Below, in pieces: positions 1-8,046 of a stretch of DNA of 64,000 bases. The DNA lies in NCBI RefSeq assembly GCF_016863115.1, contig NZ_BOOG01000034.1, forward strand, positions 1 to 64,000, written 5' to 3'. The translations under genes were made by a program, and so were the position numbers. The notes beneath the pieces were generated by a model. The model had not been told where the DNA came from. It saw only the letters and a program-made list of their open reading frames with translations, and made no database searches. Each line of letters starts with the position of its first letter. The stretch's first letter is position 1. The stretch is from Sphaerimonospora thailandensis (lineage in GTDB: Bacteria > Actinomycetota > Actinomycetes > Streptosporangiales > Streptosporangiaceae).

Positions 1-46
1 ATGGCGCGAAGACAACGCGTACTTCGAAAAGGACGTGGAGATCTGA
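1..46 (+). CDS. C-terminal tail of an upstream gene (partial)
   Basis: Frame 2 is open from the window edge and ends WREDNAYFEKDVEI before TGA at 44-46. The acidic/aromatic composition looks like real protein rather than frame noise. The stop is the first TGA of an 18-nt repeat array, as at several other gene ends here. The competing frame-1 reading from base 1 runs through the repeat as a low-complexity DLTGH tract and is not believable as protein. No function can be read from 14 residues. Confidence 0.5.
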   Translation, partial: WREDNAYFEKDVEI

Positions 47-145
47 CAGGACACAGGGATCTGACGGGACACACGGATCTGACGGGACACAGGGTTCTGA
101 CGGGAGCGGGGGATCTGATGGGACGCGGAGATCTGATGACGGGAG
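38..145. repeat. Six tandem 18-nt units after a stop codon
   Basis: Six imperfect copies of an 18-nt unit with core ATCTGACGGGACACA lie head to tail. Read from position 44 every unit begins with TGA, so the frame-2 upstream gene would meet six in-frame stops. The last unit supplies the ATG of the next gene at 136. Units are 18 nt apart with no spacer, so this is not a CRISPR. Confidence 0.85.
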
Positions 146-414
146 GCGTCGACCTCGTACGCCGCCCCGAGCTCATCTCGCTGACCGGCCGGCAGAAGGA
201 ACAGGTGCGCGATCGGGCGCACCGCGACCGGAAGACCTGCACCGGCTGCGGCTCCGGGGAGTTCGTGGTGGGCGACGCCCTCTATCTGGGCTACCTGTTC
301 CGCAGCGAGCCTCTGGACGCGTACATGATCGCGCTCACCTGCGCGAACTCCTCGTGCCCGGACCCGTACAACGGGATCACGCTGCACGGGCCCGAGTTCC
401 TGCCGTCCCCGTGA
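136..414 (+). CDS. Small cysteine-containing hypothetical protein
   Basis: This encodes 92 residues starting MTGGVDLVRRPEL. The ATG lies in the last repeat unit and is preceded by GCGGAG at a suitable distance. An earlier start at base 1 would add a repeat-encoded DLTGH tract, so the shorter form was chosen. Two cysteine clusters, CTGC near residue 34 and CANSSC near residue 70, could hold a metal ion. Between them lies a hydrophobic stretch with aromatic residues (LYLGYLF). I do not recognise a family; it resembles small conserved actinomycete proteins of unknown function. Confidence 0.55.
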   Translation: MTGGVDLVRRPELISLTGRQKEQVRDRAHRDRKTCTGCGSGEFVVGDALYLGYLFRSEPLDAYMIALTCANSSCPDPYNGITLHGPEFLPSP

Positions 415-451
415 ACCGTCCCTCGAAAGAGGCGCGGCGCGCCGCCTCAGC

Positions 452-811
452 TCACCTGTCGGCCGCGTCCCCGAGCGGGACGGTCGGCCGGGCGATGCCC
501 AGCCGTTCCATCGCCGGCAAGGTGTCCCGCAGGGCGGCGCGCAGCGTGTCATAGCGGGCCCGCTCATCCGACGTCAGGCCACCTCGCCGGTAGTAATGGT
601 CCAGGCGTGGGAGCCGGCCCGCCAGCAGCGTCCCCCACCGGATGCTGAAGTCGTAGACCTGCGCCTGGTCCGCCGACGCCTGCGGGTCGTCCGCGAGCGC
701 GCGCAGCGCCTCGACCTCATCGAACAGCATGTCGAGGTCCGCGCTGGCGCCCGCGATTCGCTGCTCCCCGTTCACGAGTTCGTCGTTCAATGAACCCACC
801 TCGTCCCCCAT
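452..811 (-). CDS. Hypothetical helical protein
   Basis: This encodes 119 residues starting MGDEVGSLNDELVNGEQ. The start is chosen because AGGGGA sits just upstream on the minus strand; the longer reading to 916 adds a low-complexity N-terminus without such a site. The sequence is rich in Asp, Glu, Arg and Leu and probably all-helical, with a central segment YDFSIRWGTLLAGRLPRLDHYYRRG. There is no signal peptide or membrane segment. Function unknown. The 270 bases up to the next gene show only its promoter region. Confidence 0.55.
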   Translation of the reverse strand: MGDEVGSLNDELVNGEQRIAGASADLDMLFDEVEALRALADDPQASADQAQVYDFSIRWGTLLAGRLPRLDHYYRRGGLTSDERARYDTLRAALRDTLPAMERLGIARPTVPLGDAADR

Positions 812-1082
812 GACGTCCCCTGATGCCCCATATGACGCGCCCCCGCCCGTCGCGTTCAACTCGTCCCCGGGCACTCTCGAACGTACCCCAACGACTGCCG
901 CGACGCGCCGCGTCATCGCTGCTCAGAAGCCTGGTGGTGCCGCGACCAGTGTGAAGGATGAGTGACTGAAGGGATGGTGGGGAATTCCTTCCGCTGTGCC
1001 GATGAAAAGGTTTAGAGATTTTTACCTTTCGACCCGGTTTATTGCGCTAAGAGTGCTTTCAGCGCATGGCAACCTGTTTGTT

Positions 1083-2060
1083 ATGCGTGACGGAAAAGTT
1101 CGATTTACTGTCTGTGCCGGCCTGCTCGCGGCGGTGACCGGGTTCACCGGGATCGCGACCCCCGCGCACGCCCAGTCCTCGTACGCCCAGTCCTCGTACA
1201 CCCAGCTCTCGCACGCCTCATCGGCCGCCCACACCCTGACCGTCGCCAACGACCCGCCGGACGTCTACGGGCGCGCCGCCTACCTGCTCGACGCCACGAC
1301 CGGCGAGGCCCTGCTCACCGGGAACGCCGGACGGCGCATGCCGGTGGCCAGCCTCACCAAGGTGATGACCGCATACGTCGTGCTTCGTGAGGCCGACCCG
1401 GCGGACAAAGTCAAGATCATTCGCGAGGACGTCGAGTACGCCGAGAACAACGACGGCTCGGCGGCCGACCTGCGCCCCGGCGACCGGCTCGCCGTCGGGG
1501 ACCTGCTCTACGCGCTGATGCTCCCCTCGGGGGCGGACGCGGCACACGCGCTCGCCCGCACCTACGGCCCCGGGATCGCCGGCTTCACCGCCAAGATGAA
1601 CGCCGCCGCCCGCGAGCTCGGGCTGCGCGACACGAAGTACCTCAACGCCGACGGACTGCCCACGCCCAAGGGGCAGGGCGGCGTGTCCACCGCACAGGAC
1701 CAGGCGAAGCTCGCCGAGGTCGCGCTGCGCGACCCCAGATTGGAAGAGGTCACCTCGACCCGTCGTCACCACGTCGACAGGACCGAGGATCACCGCGCGT
1801 ACACGTGGACCAACACCAACGGTCTGCTCGGCTCGCGAGGGGTGATCGGACTGAAGACCGGTTTCACCCGGGCGGCGGGCTACTGCCTCACCTTCGCCGC
1901 CGACCGCGACGGCCACCGCCTGATCGGTGTCATCCTCGGAGAGCGGCAGTCGGGACGGCGCTTCCAGACCGCCCGCGCGCTGCTGAACTGGGCCGAGGAC
2001 AACATGACGGCGGACAACATGACGGAGGGCCACATGACGGAGGGCGAGGCGGCGGCCTAG
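1083..2060 (+). CDS. D-alanyl-D-alanine carboxypeptidase, peptidase S11
   Basis: A low-molecular-weight penicillin-binding protein that trims D-Ala from peptidoglycan pentapeptides outside the membrane. All three serine-peptidase motifs are present: SLTK near residue 90, a SGA variant of SxN near 149, and KTG near 258. The chosen start gives MRDGKVRFTVCAGLL and a clean signal peptide ending AHA before Gln; in-frame starts at 996 and 1002 would add a 29-residue tail. At 325 residues it lacks the C-terminal anchor domain of DacA-type enzymes, so it may be released. Short in-frame repeats lie after the signal peptide and at the C-terminus. Confidence 0.9.
   Translation: MRDGKVRFTVCAGLLAAVTGFTGIATPAHAQSSYAQSSYTQLSHASSAAHTLTVANDPPDVYGRAAYLLDATTGEALLTGNAGRRMPVASLTKVMTAYVVLREADPADKVKIIREDVEYAENNDGSAADLRPGDRLAVGDLLYALMLPSGADAAHALARTYGPGIAGFTAKMNAAARELGLRDTKYLNADGLPTPKGQGGVSTAQDQAKLAEVALRDPRLEEVTSTRRHHVDRTEDHRAYTWTNTNGLLGSRGVIGLKTGFTRAAGYCLTFAADRDGHRLIGVILGERQSGRRFQTARALLNWAEDNMTADNMTEGHMTEGEAAA
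1173..1217. repeat. Three 15-nt in-frame units after a signal peptide
   Basis: Three copies of CAGTCCTCGTACGCC (two close, one diverged) encode a QSSYA-type stretch just after the predicted signal cleavage site of the carboxypeptidase. The stretch probably acts as a flexible spacer. Confidence 0.8.
1998..2042. repeat. Three 15-nt in-frame units at a gene end
   Basis: Units of GACAACATGACGGCG type encode DNMTA, DNMTE and GHMTE immediately before the GEAAA C-terminus of the carboxypeptidase. This is the in-frame counterpart of the stop-codon arrays seen at other 3' ends in this window. Confidence 0.8.
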
Positions 2061-2109
2061 GTCGGGTTTCGACCTGAGCCGCACGCCCCGCCCCCCTTTT
2101 TTTCGGTCA

Positions 2110-2130
2110 GCTCAGCCGTGCGGGCTGAGC
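2110..2130. terminator. Hairpin between convergent genes
   Basis: GCTCAGCC and GGCTGAGC form a perfect 8-bp stem with a 5-nt loop. It lies between the carboxypeptidase (+) and the LPMO (-). A smaller stem AGGTCG/CGACCT at 2059-2075 and a T-run at 2097-2103 follow the carboxypeptidase stop. Confidence 0.6.
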
Positions 2131-2143
2131 GGGGTCAAACGGG

Positions 2144-2899
2144 TCAGACCCGCTGCCACAGAGCCGGCACGTTCGACGGCTCCCAGCCCGTGAGGGCGGT
2201 GTGCGCCTGCACGCACCGGTAGGTGGCGCCGCCGTAGGTGACCTGGTCGCCCGCCTTGTAGCTGGTGCCGGCCTTCCAGGTCCCACCGGGCTGGCTCGGG
2301 GGCTGGCTGGGCTGGGTCGGCGGCTGGCTGGGCTGGGTGGGCGGGGTGCTCGGCTCGGTCGGCGGCTGGGTCGGCGGGGTGCCGCCCCCGCCGCCGATCT
2401 GCACGTCGACGCAGGAGTAGAACGCGTTGGGCGTGTCGGCGACGTTCCAGACGGCGATGACCTTCTGGCGCCCGCTGTAGCCGCTCAGGTTCACGTTGTG
2501 CGTGACCGTCGCGCCCGGCTGCTTGCCGCCGCCGCTGAACGACGCGATCTTGCGGCCGGCGATGTAGTAGTCCCACGTGCTGGTGGCGTGGCGGGCGGTG
2601 AACGTCCAGGTGAAGCTGGCCGAGCTACCGACGCTCGTGGCGCGCCAGCCCTTGCTGTCGTCGCCGAGCGGGGCCCACCGCGAGTCACCGGCGGTGCAGT
2701 TCAGCTGGCCCTTCGGGCCCTCGACGCTCTGCGGCTCGTACTGGATGTTGCCGCAGCCCGACACGACGCCCTGGGCGCACTGCGCCTGCCGGCTCATCGG
2801 CGACGACACGTAGCCGTGCGCGCTCGCCGGAGAGGCGAAGAACACGCCGGCTCCGATCGCGAGAGACGCCGTCGACACGAAGGTCAACGTCTTCCGCAT
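2144..2899 (-). CDS. Secreted AA10 lytic polysaccharide monooxygenase with CBM5/12
   Basis: A copper oxidase that cleaves chitin or cellulose chains outside the cell. The signal peptide ends ASA and leaves His28 as the mature N-terminus (HGYVSSP), which with His104 (TARHATSTWDYY) forms the histidine brace. The catalytic domain runs to about residue 170. A Pro/Thr/Gln linker with repeated PTQPSQPP follows, then a C-terminal chitin-binding module from about 206 with WKAGTSYKAGDQVTY and a closing ALWQRV. GGAAGGAG precedes the ATG. Cysteines at 41, 49, 68 and in the C-terminal half suggest disulfides. Whether it prefers chitin or cellulose cannot be settled by eye; the CBM5/12 and the nearby amino-sugar locus favour chitin. 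Confidence 0.93.
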   Translation of the reverse strand: MRKTLTFVSTASLAIGAGVFFASPASAHGYVSSPMSRQAQCAQGVVSGCGNIQYEPQSVEGPKGQLNCTAGDSRWAPLGDDSKGWRATSVGSSASFTWTFTARHATSTWDYYIAGRKIASFSGGGKQPGATVTHNVNLSGYSGRQKVIAVWNVADTPNAFYSCVDVQIGGGGGTPPTQPPTEPSTPPTQPSQPPTQPSQPPSQPGGTWKAGTSYKAGDQVTYGGATYRCVQAHTALTGWEPSNVPALWQRV

Positions 2900-2937
2900 G
2901 TGTTGCTCCTTCCGCTGGGGGGGTGGAGCAAATATAA

Positions 2938-2952
2938 AAGAAAGTTTCCTAT
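2938..2952 (-). promoter_or_regulatory. Possible promoter/operator of the LPMO gene
   Basis: On the minus strand the sequence reads ATAGGAAACTTTC followed by the AT-rich TTTTATATTTG, about 45 nt before the LPMO ATG. GAAA-C-TTTC is a short interrupted palindrome and the AT-rich stretch could supply a -10 element. It is one of the few AT-rich islands in the region. Binding protein unknown. Confidence 0.35.
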
Positions 2953-3008
2953 CAGTAAAGCCCCAGTCATCGTCCCCGCTCAGGAGGTGTAAGCAACCTC
3001 GTGCCGAC

Positions 3009-3413
3009 TCAGCCCACCGCGGCGAGCGCGTCGATCTCCACCAGCATCGACTCGTGCGGCAGGCCCACGAACACCGTCGTACGGCACGGCAGCACGCCGC
3101 TCGGGCAGTTCTCCCTGACGAACTCGCCGTACGCCTCGTTCATCGGAGCGAAGTCCTCGCGCTTGGTGAGGTAGACGCGGAACATCAGCACGTCCTCGAC
3201 GCTCGCGCCGCCCGCGGTGAGGATCGCCTTGACGTTCTCCAGCGTCCTGCGGGTCTGCGCCCTGACGTCGCCGGGGTGCAGGTACTCCCCGGTGGCCGGG
3301 TCCTGCGGTCCCTGGCCGGACACCTGCAGCAGCGGCCCCTTGCGCACGCCCTGCGAGAACACCCAGGCCGGGGCGGGAGCGCCATCGGTCAGGATCGCCT
3401 GCTTGTCTGACAT
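3009..3413 (-). CDS. RidA/YjgF/UK114 family protein
   Basis: RidA proteins hydrolyse reactive enamine/imine intermediates released by PLP-dependent ammonia-lyases. The family signature is clear: SGQGPQDPATGE in the first half, NVKAILTAGGASVEDV in the middle and the conserved Arg in LPCRTTVFVGLP near the C-terminus. The start MSDKQAIL is preceded by GAAAGGAAG; an upstream ATG at 3434 overlaps the stop of the kinase gene and is possible. It follows the PfkB kinase in one transcript, which suggests that an amino sugar acid or amino acid is deaminated in this pathway, although no PLP lyase is in the window. Confidence 0.88.
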   Translation of the reverse strand: MSDKQAILTDGAPAPAWVFSQGVRKGPLLQVSGQGPQDPATGEYLHPGDVRAQTRRTLENVKAILTAGGASVEDVLMFRVYLTKREDFAPMNEAYGEFVRENCPSGVLPCRTTVFVGLPHESMLVEIDALAAVG

Positions 3414-3430
3414 GTCATGCTTCCTTTCAC

Positions 3431-4507
3431 TCATGAATCACCGTCGAGAGGCCCGGCCAGACCGGGACAGTCGATGCCCGCCGCGCTCACCCTGATCCGC
3501 GCCCACTGCTCGGGCGAGCACGCGAGCAGCCGCGCGCGCAGCCCCGGCGGCGGCGGGGGAGCGTGGTCGTCCGGCACGACCAGCGTGCCCGCGGCCATCA
3601 GATGCCCCAGCCGGAGACGTTCGCGCAGGCCGAGACCGCGCAGCGTGCCGGCCAGGAAGCCGGCGGCGAACGCGTCCCCCGCACCCATCGGCTCCACCAC
3701 CTCGACCGCGAGCGCCGGCTCGCTGACCACGCCGTCCACGCCGTCCACGCCTTCCGGGGCGGTACGGCACAGTGCGATCGCGGCCCGCGCGCCGTCCTTC
3801 ACCACGATCGTGTCCGGTCCGGGAAGCAGCTCGCGCAGCTCGGCCGGGTCACCCGTGCCCAGCACCTCGGCCGCCTCGTCGGAGCCGACCAGCACGATGT
3901 CGGCGGCGTCGAGCAGCCGTAGCAGCAGCCGCCGCAGCAGGCCCGGGTCGCGGCCGCGCCACAGTGACGGCCGCCAGTTCAGGTCGAAGCTGACCACCGA
4001 CTGCCCGCGACGCGGCCGGGCCAGCAGCGCGTCCAGCAGGGCCAGGCAGTCGTCCGACAGCGCGGCGGTGATCCCGGACAGGTGGACGAGATCGGCGGCC
4101 TCCAGCAGCCGGGCGGCCGCGGGATCGTCGAGCAGGCCGGGCCCGAGCGCCGAGGCGGCCGAACCGGACCGGTAGTACCGCGGGATCGTGACGCCACCCG
4201 CGGTCTCCTTGACGTACAGCCCGGTCGGCCGCACGGGGTCGACGGCGACCGCGCTGGTGTCCACCCCGGCGGCCGCGACCGAGGCCAGCACATAACGGCC
4301 GAACGCGTCGTCGCCGACCCGGCTCACCCACGCGGCCGGGACGCCGAGGGACACGAGTCCGCGGGCGACGTTGGACTCCGCGCCGCCCATTCCGCGATGG
4401 AAGGTCGCCACGTCCTCCATCGGGCCCGTGTTCTTGGTCGAACGCAGTGCCGCCGGAACGAGCACGGCCATCGATTCGCCCACGCACACCGCCGAGAGCC
4501 CTGCCAC
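3431..4507 (-). CDS. PfkB-family sugar kinase (2-keto-3-deoxygluconate kinase-like)
   Basis: A ribokinase-fold kinase that phosphorylates a sugar or keto-sugar acid with ATP. The N-terminal part has HRGMGGAESNVARGL, the substrate-binding glycine motif, and the C-terminal part has the anion-hole/catalytic motif GAGDAFAAGFLAG. About 358 residues, a little long for the family. The open frame extends upstream through the divergent promoter; the GTG at 4507 is chosen because GGGGGAAG precedes it and the PfkB fold starts there (VAGLSAVCVGES). It is divergent from the deacylase and overlaps the RidA reading frame. KDG kinase is the best guess; fructo-, ribo- or amino-sugar kinase are alternatives. 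Confidence 0.85.
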   Translation of the reverse strand: MAGLSAVCVGESMAVLVPAALRSTKNTGPMEDVATFHRGMGGAESNVARGLVSLGVPAAWVSRVGDDAFGRYVLASVAAAGVDTSAVAVDPVRPTGLYVKETAGGVTIPRYYRSGSAASALGPGLLDDPAAARLLEAADLVHLSGITAALSDDCLALLDALLARPRRGQSVVSFDLNWRPSLWRGRDPGLLRRLLLRLLDAADIVLVGSDEAAEVLGTGDPAELRELLPGPDTIVVKDGARAAIALCRTAPEGVDGVDGVVSEPALAVEVVEPMGAGDAFAAGFLAGTLRGLGLRERLRLGHLMAAGTLVVPDDHAPPPPPGLRARLLACSPEQWARIRVSAAGIDCPGLAGPLDGDS

Positions 4508-4583
4508 GCCGCTTCCCCCGCCTCCGCTAGTGTCTTGCGCAAACGCCGTCCCGCATCCTATGCGGTTGATCAATGAGTTTGGA

Positions 4584-6182
4584 ATGATCTTCAAGAACGC
4601 GACCGTCGTCGACGGGACCGGAGCCGGGCCGTACGTCGCCGACGTGGCCGTGAGGGACGGCCGAATCAGCGAGATCGGCGCGAGCGGCGCGAGCGGCACG
4701 GCCGCCGCGGGCGGGGCCGTCGTGGACGCGACCGGCCTGGTCCTCGCGCCGGGGTTCATCGACATGCACGCCCACTCCGATCTGGCGCTGCTGACCGAGC
4801 CCGACCACCTGGCCAAGGTGAGCCAGGGCGTGACCTGCGAGGTGCTCGGCCAGGACGGGCTGTCGTACGCCCCGGCCGACGACGCGACGCTCGACCGGCT
4901 GCGCCGTCAGCTCGCCGGCTGGAACGGCGACCCCGACGGCTTCGACTGGGACTGGCGGACGGTGGGGGAGTACCTCGACCGCCTCGACGAGGGCATCGCG
5001 GTGAACGCCTGCTATCTCGTCCCCCAGGGCACCGTCCGGGCGCTGGTGGTGGGCTGGGACGACCGGCCCGCCACGGACACCGAGCTGGCCGAGCAGAAGC
5101 GGGTGGTCGCGCGGGCGATGGACGACGGCGCCGTCGGCATGTCCACCGGCCTCACCTACACCCCCGGCATGTACGCCGGCACCGACGAGCTGGCCGAGCT
5201 GTGCGAGGTCGTCGCGGCGCACGGCGGGTTCCACGCGACGCACCACCGGTCGTACGGCAGAGGCGCCCTGGAGGCGTACGCGGAGATGATCGAGGTGTCG
5301 CGGCGGTCCGGCTGCCCGCTGCATCTGGCGCACGCGACCATGAACTTCAACGTCAACAAGGGGCGGGCGGGGGAGCTGCTCGGCCTGCTCGACAACGCCC
5401 TCGCGGCCGGCTGCGACATCACCCTGGACAGCTATCCCTACCTGCCGGGCTCGACCACGCTGGCCGCGCTGCTGCCCAGCTGGGCGTCGGCGGGCGGGCC
5501 GGGCGCCACGCTGGAACGGCTGCGCGACCCCGCCGTCTGCGACCGCGTCCGGCACGTCCTGGAGGTCGACGGCTCCGACGGCTGCCACGGCGTGCCGGTG
5601 GAGTGGGACACGCTGCGGATCTCCGGCGCCCGCTCGGCCGCGCTGGCCGGCCGCGTCGGCACACACGTGCGCGACTTCGAGGACTTCCGCCGGCTGCTGA
5701 TCGACGACGAGCTCGGGATCACGATCGTGCAGTTCGTCGGCGACGAGGAGAACGTCCAGACGATCATGCGGCATCCCGCGCATACCGGCGGCAGCGACGG
5801 GCTGCTGGCGGGCGCGAAACCGCATCCCCGGGCGTGGGGCGCCTTTCCCCGCTATCTCGCCCGGTACGTCCGCGAGTTGGGCGTGCTCACCCTGCCCGAG
5901 TGCGTCGCGCATCTCACGGGCCGCCCCGCCCGGCGGCTCGGCCTGCGCGACCGGGGCCTGATCCGGGCCGGCTACCACGCCGACCTGGTGCTGTTCGATC
6001 CGGAGTCGGTGCGTGACACCGCCACGTTCGACGACCCCCGCAGGCAGGCCGAGGGCATCTCCCACGTGCTCGTGGGCGGCGTCCCGGTGATCCGGGACGG
6101 CCGCCACACCGGCGCGCTGCCCGGTCGGGCGCTGCGCCGTACGAGCTCGGGCACGGTCGCTGTTCGATCGGGCCCCGCTTGA
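4584..6182 (+). CDS. N-acyl-D-amino-acid deacylase family amidohydrolase
   Basis: A metal-dependent amidohydrolase of the D-aminoacylase group, which removes an acyl group from N-acyl-D-amino acids or from related N-acetylated sugar acids. The first metal ligands are the HAH in GFIDMHAHSDLALL near residues 62-64. Later conserved segments include GMSTGLTYTPGMYA, THHRSYG, LHLAHATMNF and HPAHTGGSDG, and the C-terminus has the usual RDRGLIRAGYHADLVLFD. The start MIFKNATVVDGTG fits the family; an in-frame ATG at 4560 is possible. Divergent from the PfkB/RidA genes, so the three probably share one pathway. The end carries degenerate TTCGATCG/TTGATCGA repeats and converges on the permease. Confidence 0.88.
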   Translation: MIFKNATVVDGTGAGPYVADVAVRDGRISEIGASGASGTAAAGGAVVDATGLVLAPGFIDMHAHSDLALLTEPDHLAKVSQGVTCEVLGQDGLSYAPADDATLDRLRRQLAGWNGDPDGFDWDWRTVGEYLDRLDEGIAVNACYLVPQGTVRALVVGWDDRPATDTELAEQKRVVARAMDDGAVGMSTGLTYTPGMYAGTDELAELCEVVAAHGGFHATHHRSYGRGALEAYAEMIEVSRRSGCPLHLAHATMNFNVNKGRAGELLGLLDNALAAGCDITLDSYPYLPGSTTLAALLPSWASAGGPGATLERLRDPAVCDRVRHVLEVDGSDGCHGVPVEWDTLRISGARSAALAGRVGTHVRDFEDFRRLLIDDELGITIVQFVGDEENVQTIMRHPAHTGGSDGLLAGAKPHPRAWGAFPRYLARYVRELGVLTLPECVAHLTGRPARRLGLRDRGLIRAGYHADLVLFDPESVRDTATFDDPRRQAEGISHVLVGGVPVIRDGRHTGALPGRALRRTSSGTVAVRSGPA

Positions 6183-6203
6183 TCGAGCCCTGTTCGACGA
6201 GCT

Positions 6204-7067
6204 CTATTTGATCGATCCGGCGGTGAGGCCGGAGACGACCTTCCGCTCGATCAGTGCGAAGAGGATGATGACCGGGATCGTGGCGATCACCGAGCCGGCG
6301 AACAGGCTCTGCCAGTCGACCTGGTACTGGCCGATGTAGGAGTTGAGCGCCACGGTCAGCGGCTGCTTCTCCGGCGTGGTGGTCAGGGTCAGCGCGACCA
6401 CGAACTCGTTCCAGGCCGCGATGAACGTGAAGATCAGCGCGGTGACGACACCCGGCAGCGCGAGCGGCAGGGTGATCCGGAACAGGACGCCGAATCTGCC
6501 CGACCCGTCCATGGACGCCGCCTCCTCCAGCTCGCGCGGGATCGAGGCGAAGTAGGCGTGCAGGATCCACACGGCGAAGGCCAGGTTGAAGCCGCCGTTG
6601 ACGAGGATCAGCGACCAGACCGAGTCGACCATCCCGAACTGGAAGAACTCCCGGTAGATGCCGACCAGCATCGCCGTGGGCTGGAACATCTGCGTGATCA
6701 GCACCAGGAACAGGAACACCATGCGGCCGCGGAAGTTGTGCCGGGCCGAGTAGTACGCCGCGGGCAGGGCGACCAGCAGCACCAGGATCGTCGACCCGGC
6801 CGCCACCTCCAGGGTGACCAGGAGGTTGCCGGCCAGCCCACCGGACCAGAAGTCGACGAAGGCGCCCCAGTTGAAGGAGTCCGGCAGGTAGACGGCCTCG
6901 CGCTGCTGCTCCTTCGGCCGCAGCGCCGCGATGATCATCTCCAGGTACGGGAAGATGAAGATGAACGCGATCACGTACGCGCTCGCGGCGAGCAGCACCT
7001 GCTTGAGCGACGCCGGAGCGCGCCGGGGGGACTGGCGGCGCCGGGAGCCGGCCGGAGAGCGGGTCAT
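6204..7067 (-). CDS. ABC sugar transporter permease, MalG type
   Basis: The second integral membrane subunit of a carbohydrate importer (CUT1 class). Six hydrophobic segments are visible, starting with YVIAFIFIFPYLEMII. The cytoplasmic EAA loop that docks the ATPase reads LEEAASMDGSGRFGVLFR. About 287 residues. The ATG at 7067 overlaps the stop of the partner permease by 4 nt (ATGA). No ATPase gene is present in the locus; such importers in actinomycetes normally share the MsiK ATPase encoded elsewhere. The open frame continues far upstream in a low-complexity shadow of the partner gene, which I exclude. Confidence 0.93.
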   Translation of the reverse strand: MTRSPAGSRRRQSPRRAPASLKQVLLAASAYVIAFIFIFPYLEMIIAALRPKEQQREAVYLPDSFNWGAFVDFWSGGLAGNLLVTLEVAAGSTILVLLVALPAAYYSARHNFRGRMVFLFLVLITQMFQPTAMLVGIYREFFQFGMVDSVWSLILVNGGFNLAFAVWILHAYFASIPRELEEAASMDGSGRFGVLFRITLPLALPGVVTALIFTFIAAWNEFVVALTLTTTPEKQPLTVALNSYIGQYQVDWQSLFAGSVIATIPVIILFALIERKVVSGLTAGSIK

Positions 7068-7972
7068 CGGGGCACCTCGGTCTTCCACTTGCTGACCTTC
7101 AGGAAGATCGCCACCAGCACGATCACCATGCCGAAGTTCACCACCGACATCGCGGCGGACTCGCCGATGTCGGAACCCTTGAGGATGTACATGAAGATCG
7201 TGGACGTGGCGGTCGAATAGCCGGGCTGGCCGTGCGTCATCACCCAGATGATCGGGAAGTTGTTGAAGACGTTCATCACGTTGATGAGCGCCGCCACGGT
7301 CAGCGCGGGGCGCAGCAGCGGCAGCGTCACCGACCAGTACGTCCGCCACGTGCTCGCGCCGTCCATCTTCGCCGCCTCGTACACGTCGGCCGGGATCGTC
7401 GCCAGCCCGGCGAGCAGCGCGTACGTCGTGAACGGCACCGAGACGAACACGGCGACGGCGATCAGCCACGGCATCGCGGTCGACGCGGCGCCCAGCGGGT
7501 CGGCGGCGGCGCCACCGAGCTCGTCGAGCAGACCGAGGTCCCGCCGCACCATGTTGATCAGTCCGACCTCGGGGTCGAGCATCCACTTGAACATGATCGA
7601 CGTCATCACCACCGAGGCGGCCCACGGCGCGATCAACGCCCAGCGCGTGACCCGGCGGCCGGGGAAGCGCTGGTTGAACAGCTGGGCGAGGCCGAGTGAG
7701 ATCAGGACCGTGAGGGCGACCACCGCCACCACCCAGACCACGCTGCGGATCATCACTCCGCCGAAGTCGGCCTCGTCGAACAGTTTGGCGTAGTTGCCGG
7801 CGCCGTTCGAGCCCTGCACGACGCCGAACCGGCTGATCTTCAGGAACGACGACCGGATCATCTCGATGACCGGCCAGACGACCACGACGGCGATCAGCAC
7901 CATCGCCGGACCGATCCAGGCGAGGGGCTCCAGCCTGCGGGCCACCTGTTTGAAGGTGGGCTTCTGCTGCAT
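7064..7972 (-). CDS. ABC sugar transporter permease, MalF type
   Basis: The first membrane subunit of the same importer, 302 residues. Hydrophobic segments begin at WIGPAMVLIAVVVVWPVIEM, and the EAA loop reads YEAAKMDGASTWRTYW. It is cotranscribed behind the binding-protein gene, from which it is separated by a stable hairpin that may lower permease expression relative to the lipoprotein. A GGAAGC before the ATG is a weak ribosome site. Confidence 0.93.
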   Translation of the reverse strand: MQQKPTFKQVARRLEPLAWIGPAMVLIAVVVVWPVIEMIRSSFLKISRFGVVQGSNGAGNYAKLFDEADFGGVMIRSVVWVVAVVALTVLISLGLAQLFNQRFPGRRVTRWALIAPWAASVVMTSIMFKWMLDPEVGLINMVRRDLGLLDELGGAAADPLGAASTAMPWLIAVAVFVSVPFTTYALLAGLATIPADVYEAAKMDGASTWRTYWSVTLPLLRPALTVAALINVMNVFNNFPIIWVMTHGQPGYSTATSTIFMYILKGSDIGESAAMSVVNFGMVIVLVAIFLKVSKWKTEVPR

Positions 7973-7999
7973 AGATTCTCTGCTTCCGGGAGAAAGAGG

Positions 8000-8038
8000 T
8001 ACGGCCCGCGCCTGGAGTGTGTCCCGGCGCGAGCCGTA
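8000..8038 (-). promoter_or_regulatory. Intercistronic hairpin after the binding-protein gene
   Basis: TACGGCcCGCGCC and GGCGCGaGCCGTA pair over 13 positions with one mismatch and a 13-nt loop. The hairpin lies between the lipoprotein stop and the permease start in the same operon, with no T-run. It most likely protects the upstream mRNA or partly attenuates, giving more binding protein than permease, as in malE-malF type operons. Confidence 0.7.
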
Positions 8039-8046
8039 ACCGTGGG

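Noticed and set aside
38-145. CRISPR array
   Set aside because: Units are contiguous 18-mers without spacers, and no cas genes are present. The same applies to all other arrays in the window.
4527-6107. 526-residue minus-strand ORF over the deacylase gene
   Set aside because: Composition is low-complexity Val/Arg/Gly/Gln with no motifs; a typical high-GC antisense frame. The same holds for long ORFs opposite the thiolase, FadE, SecDF, KstD and LivHM genes.
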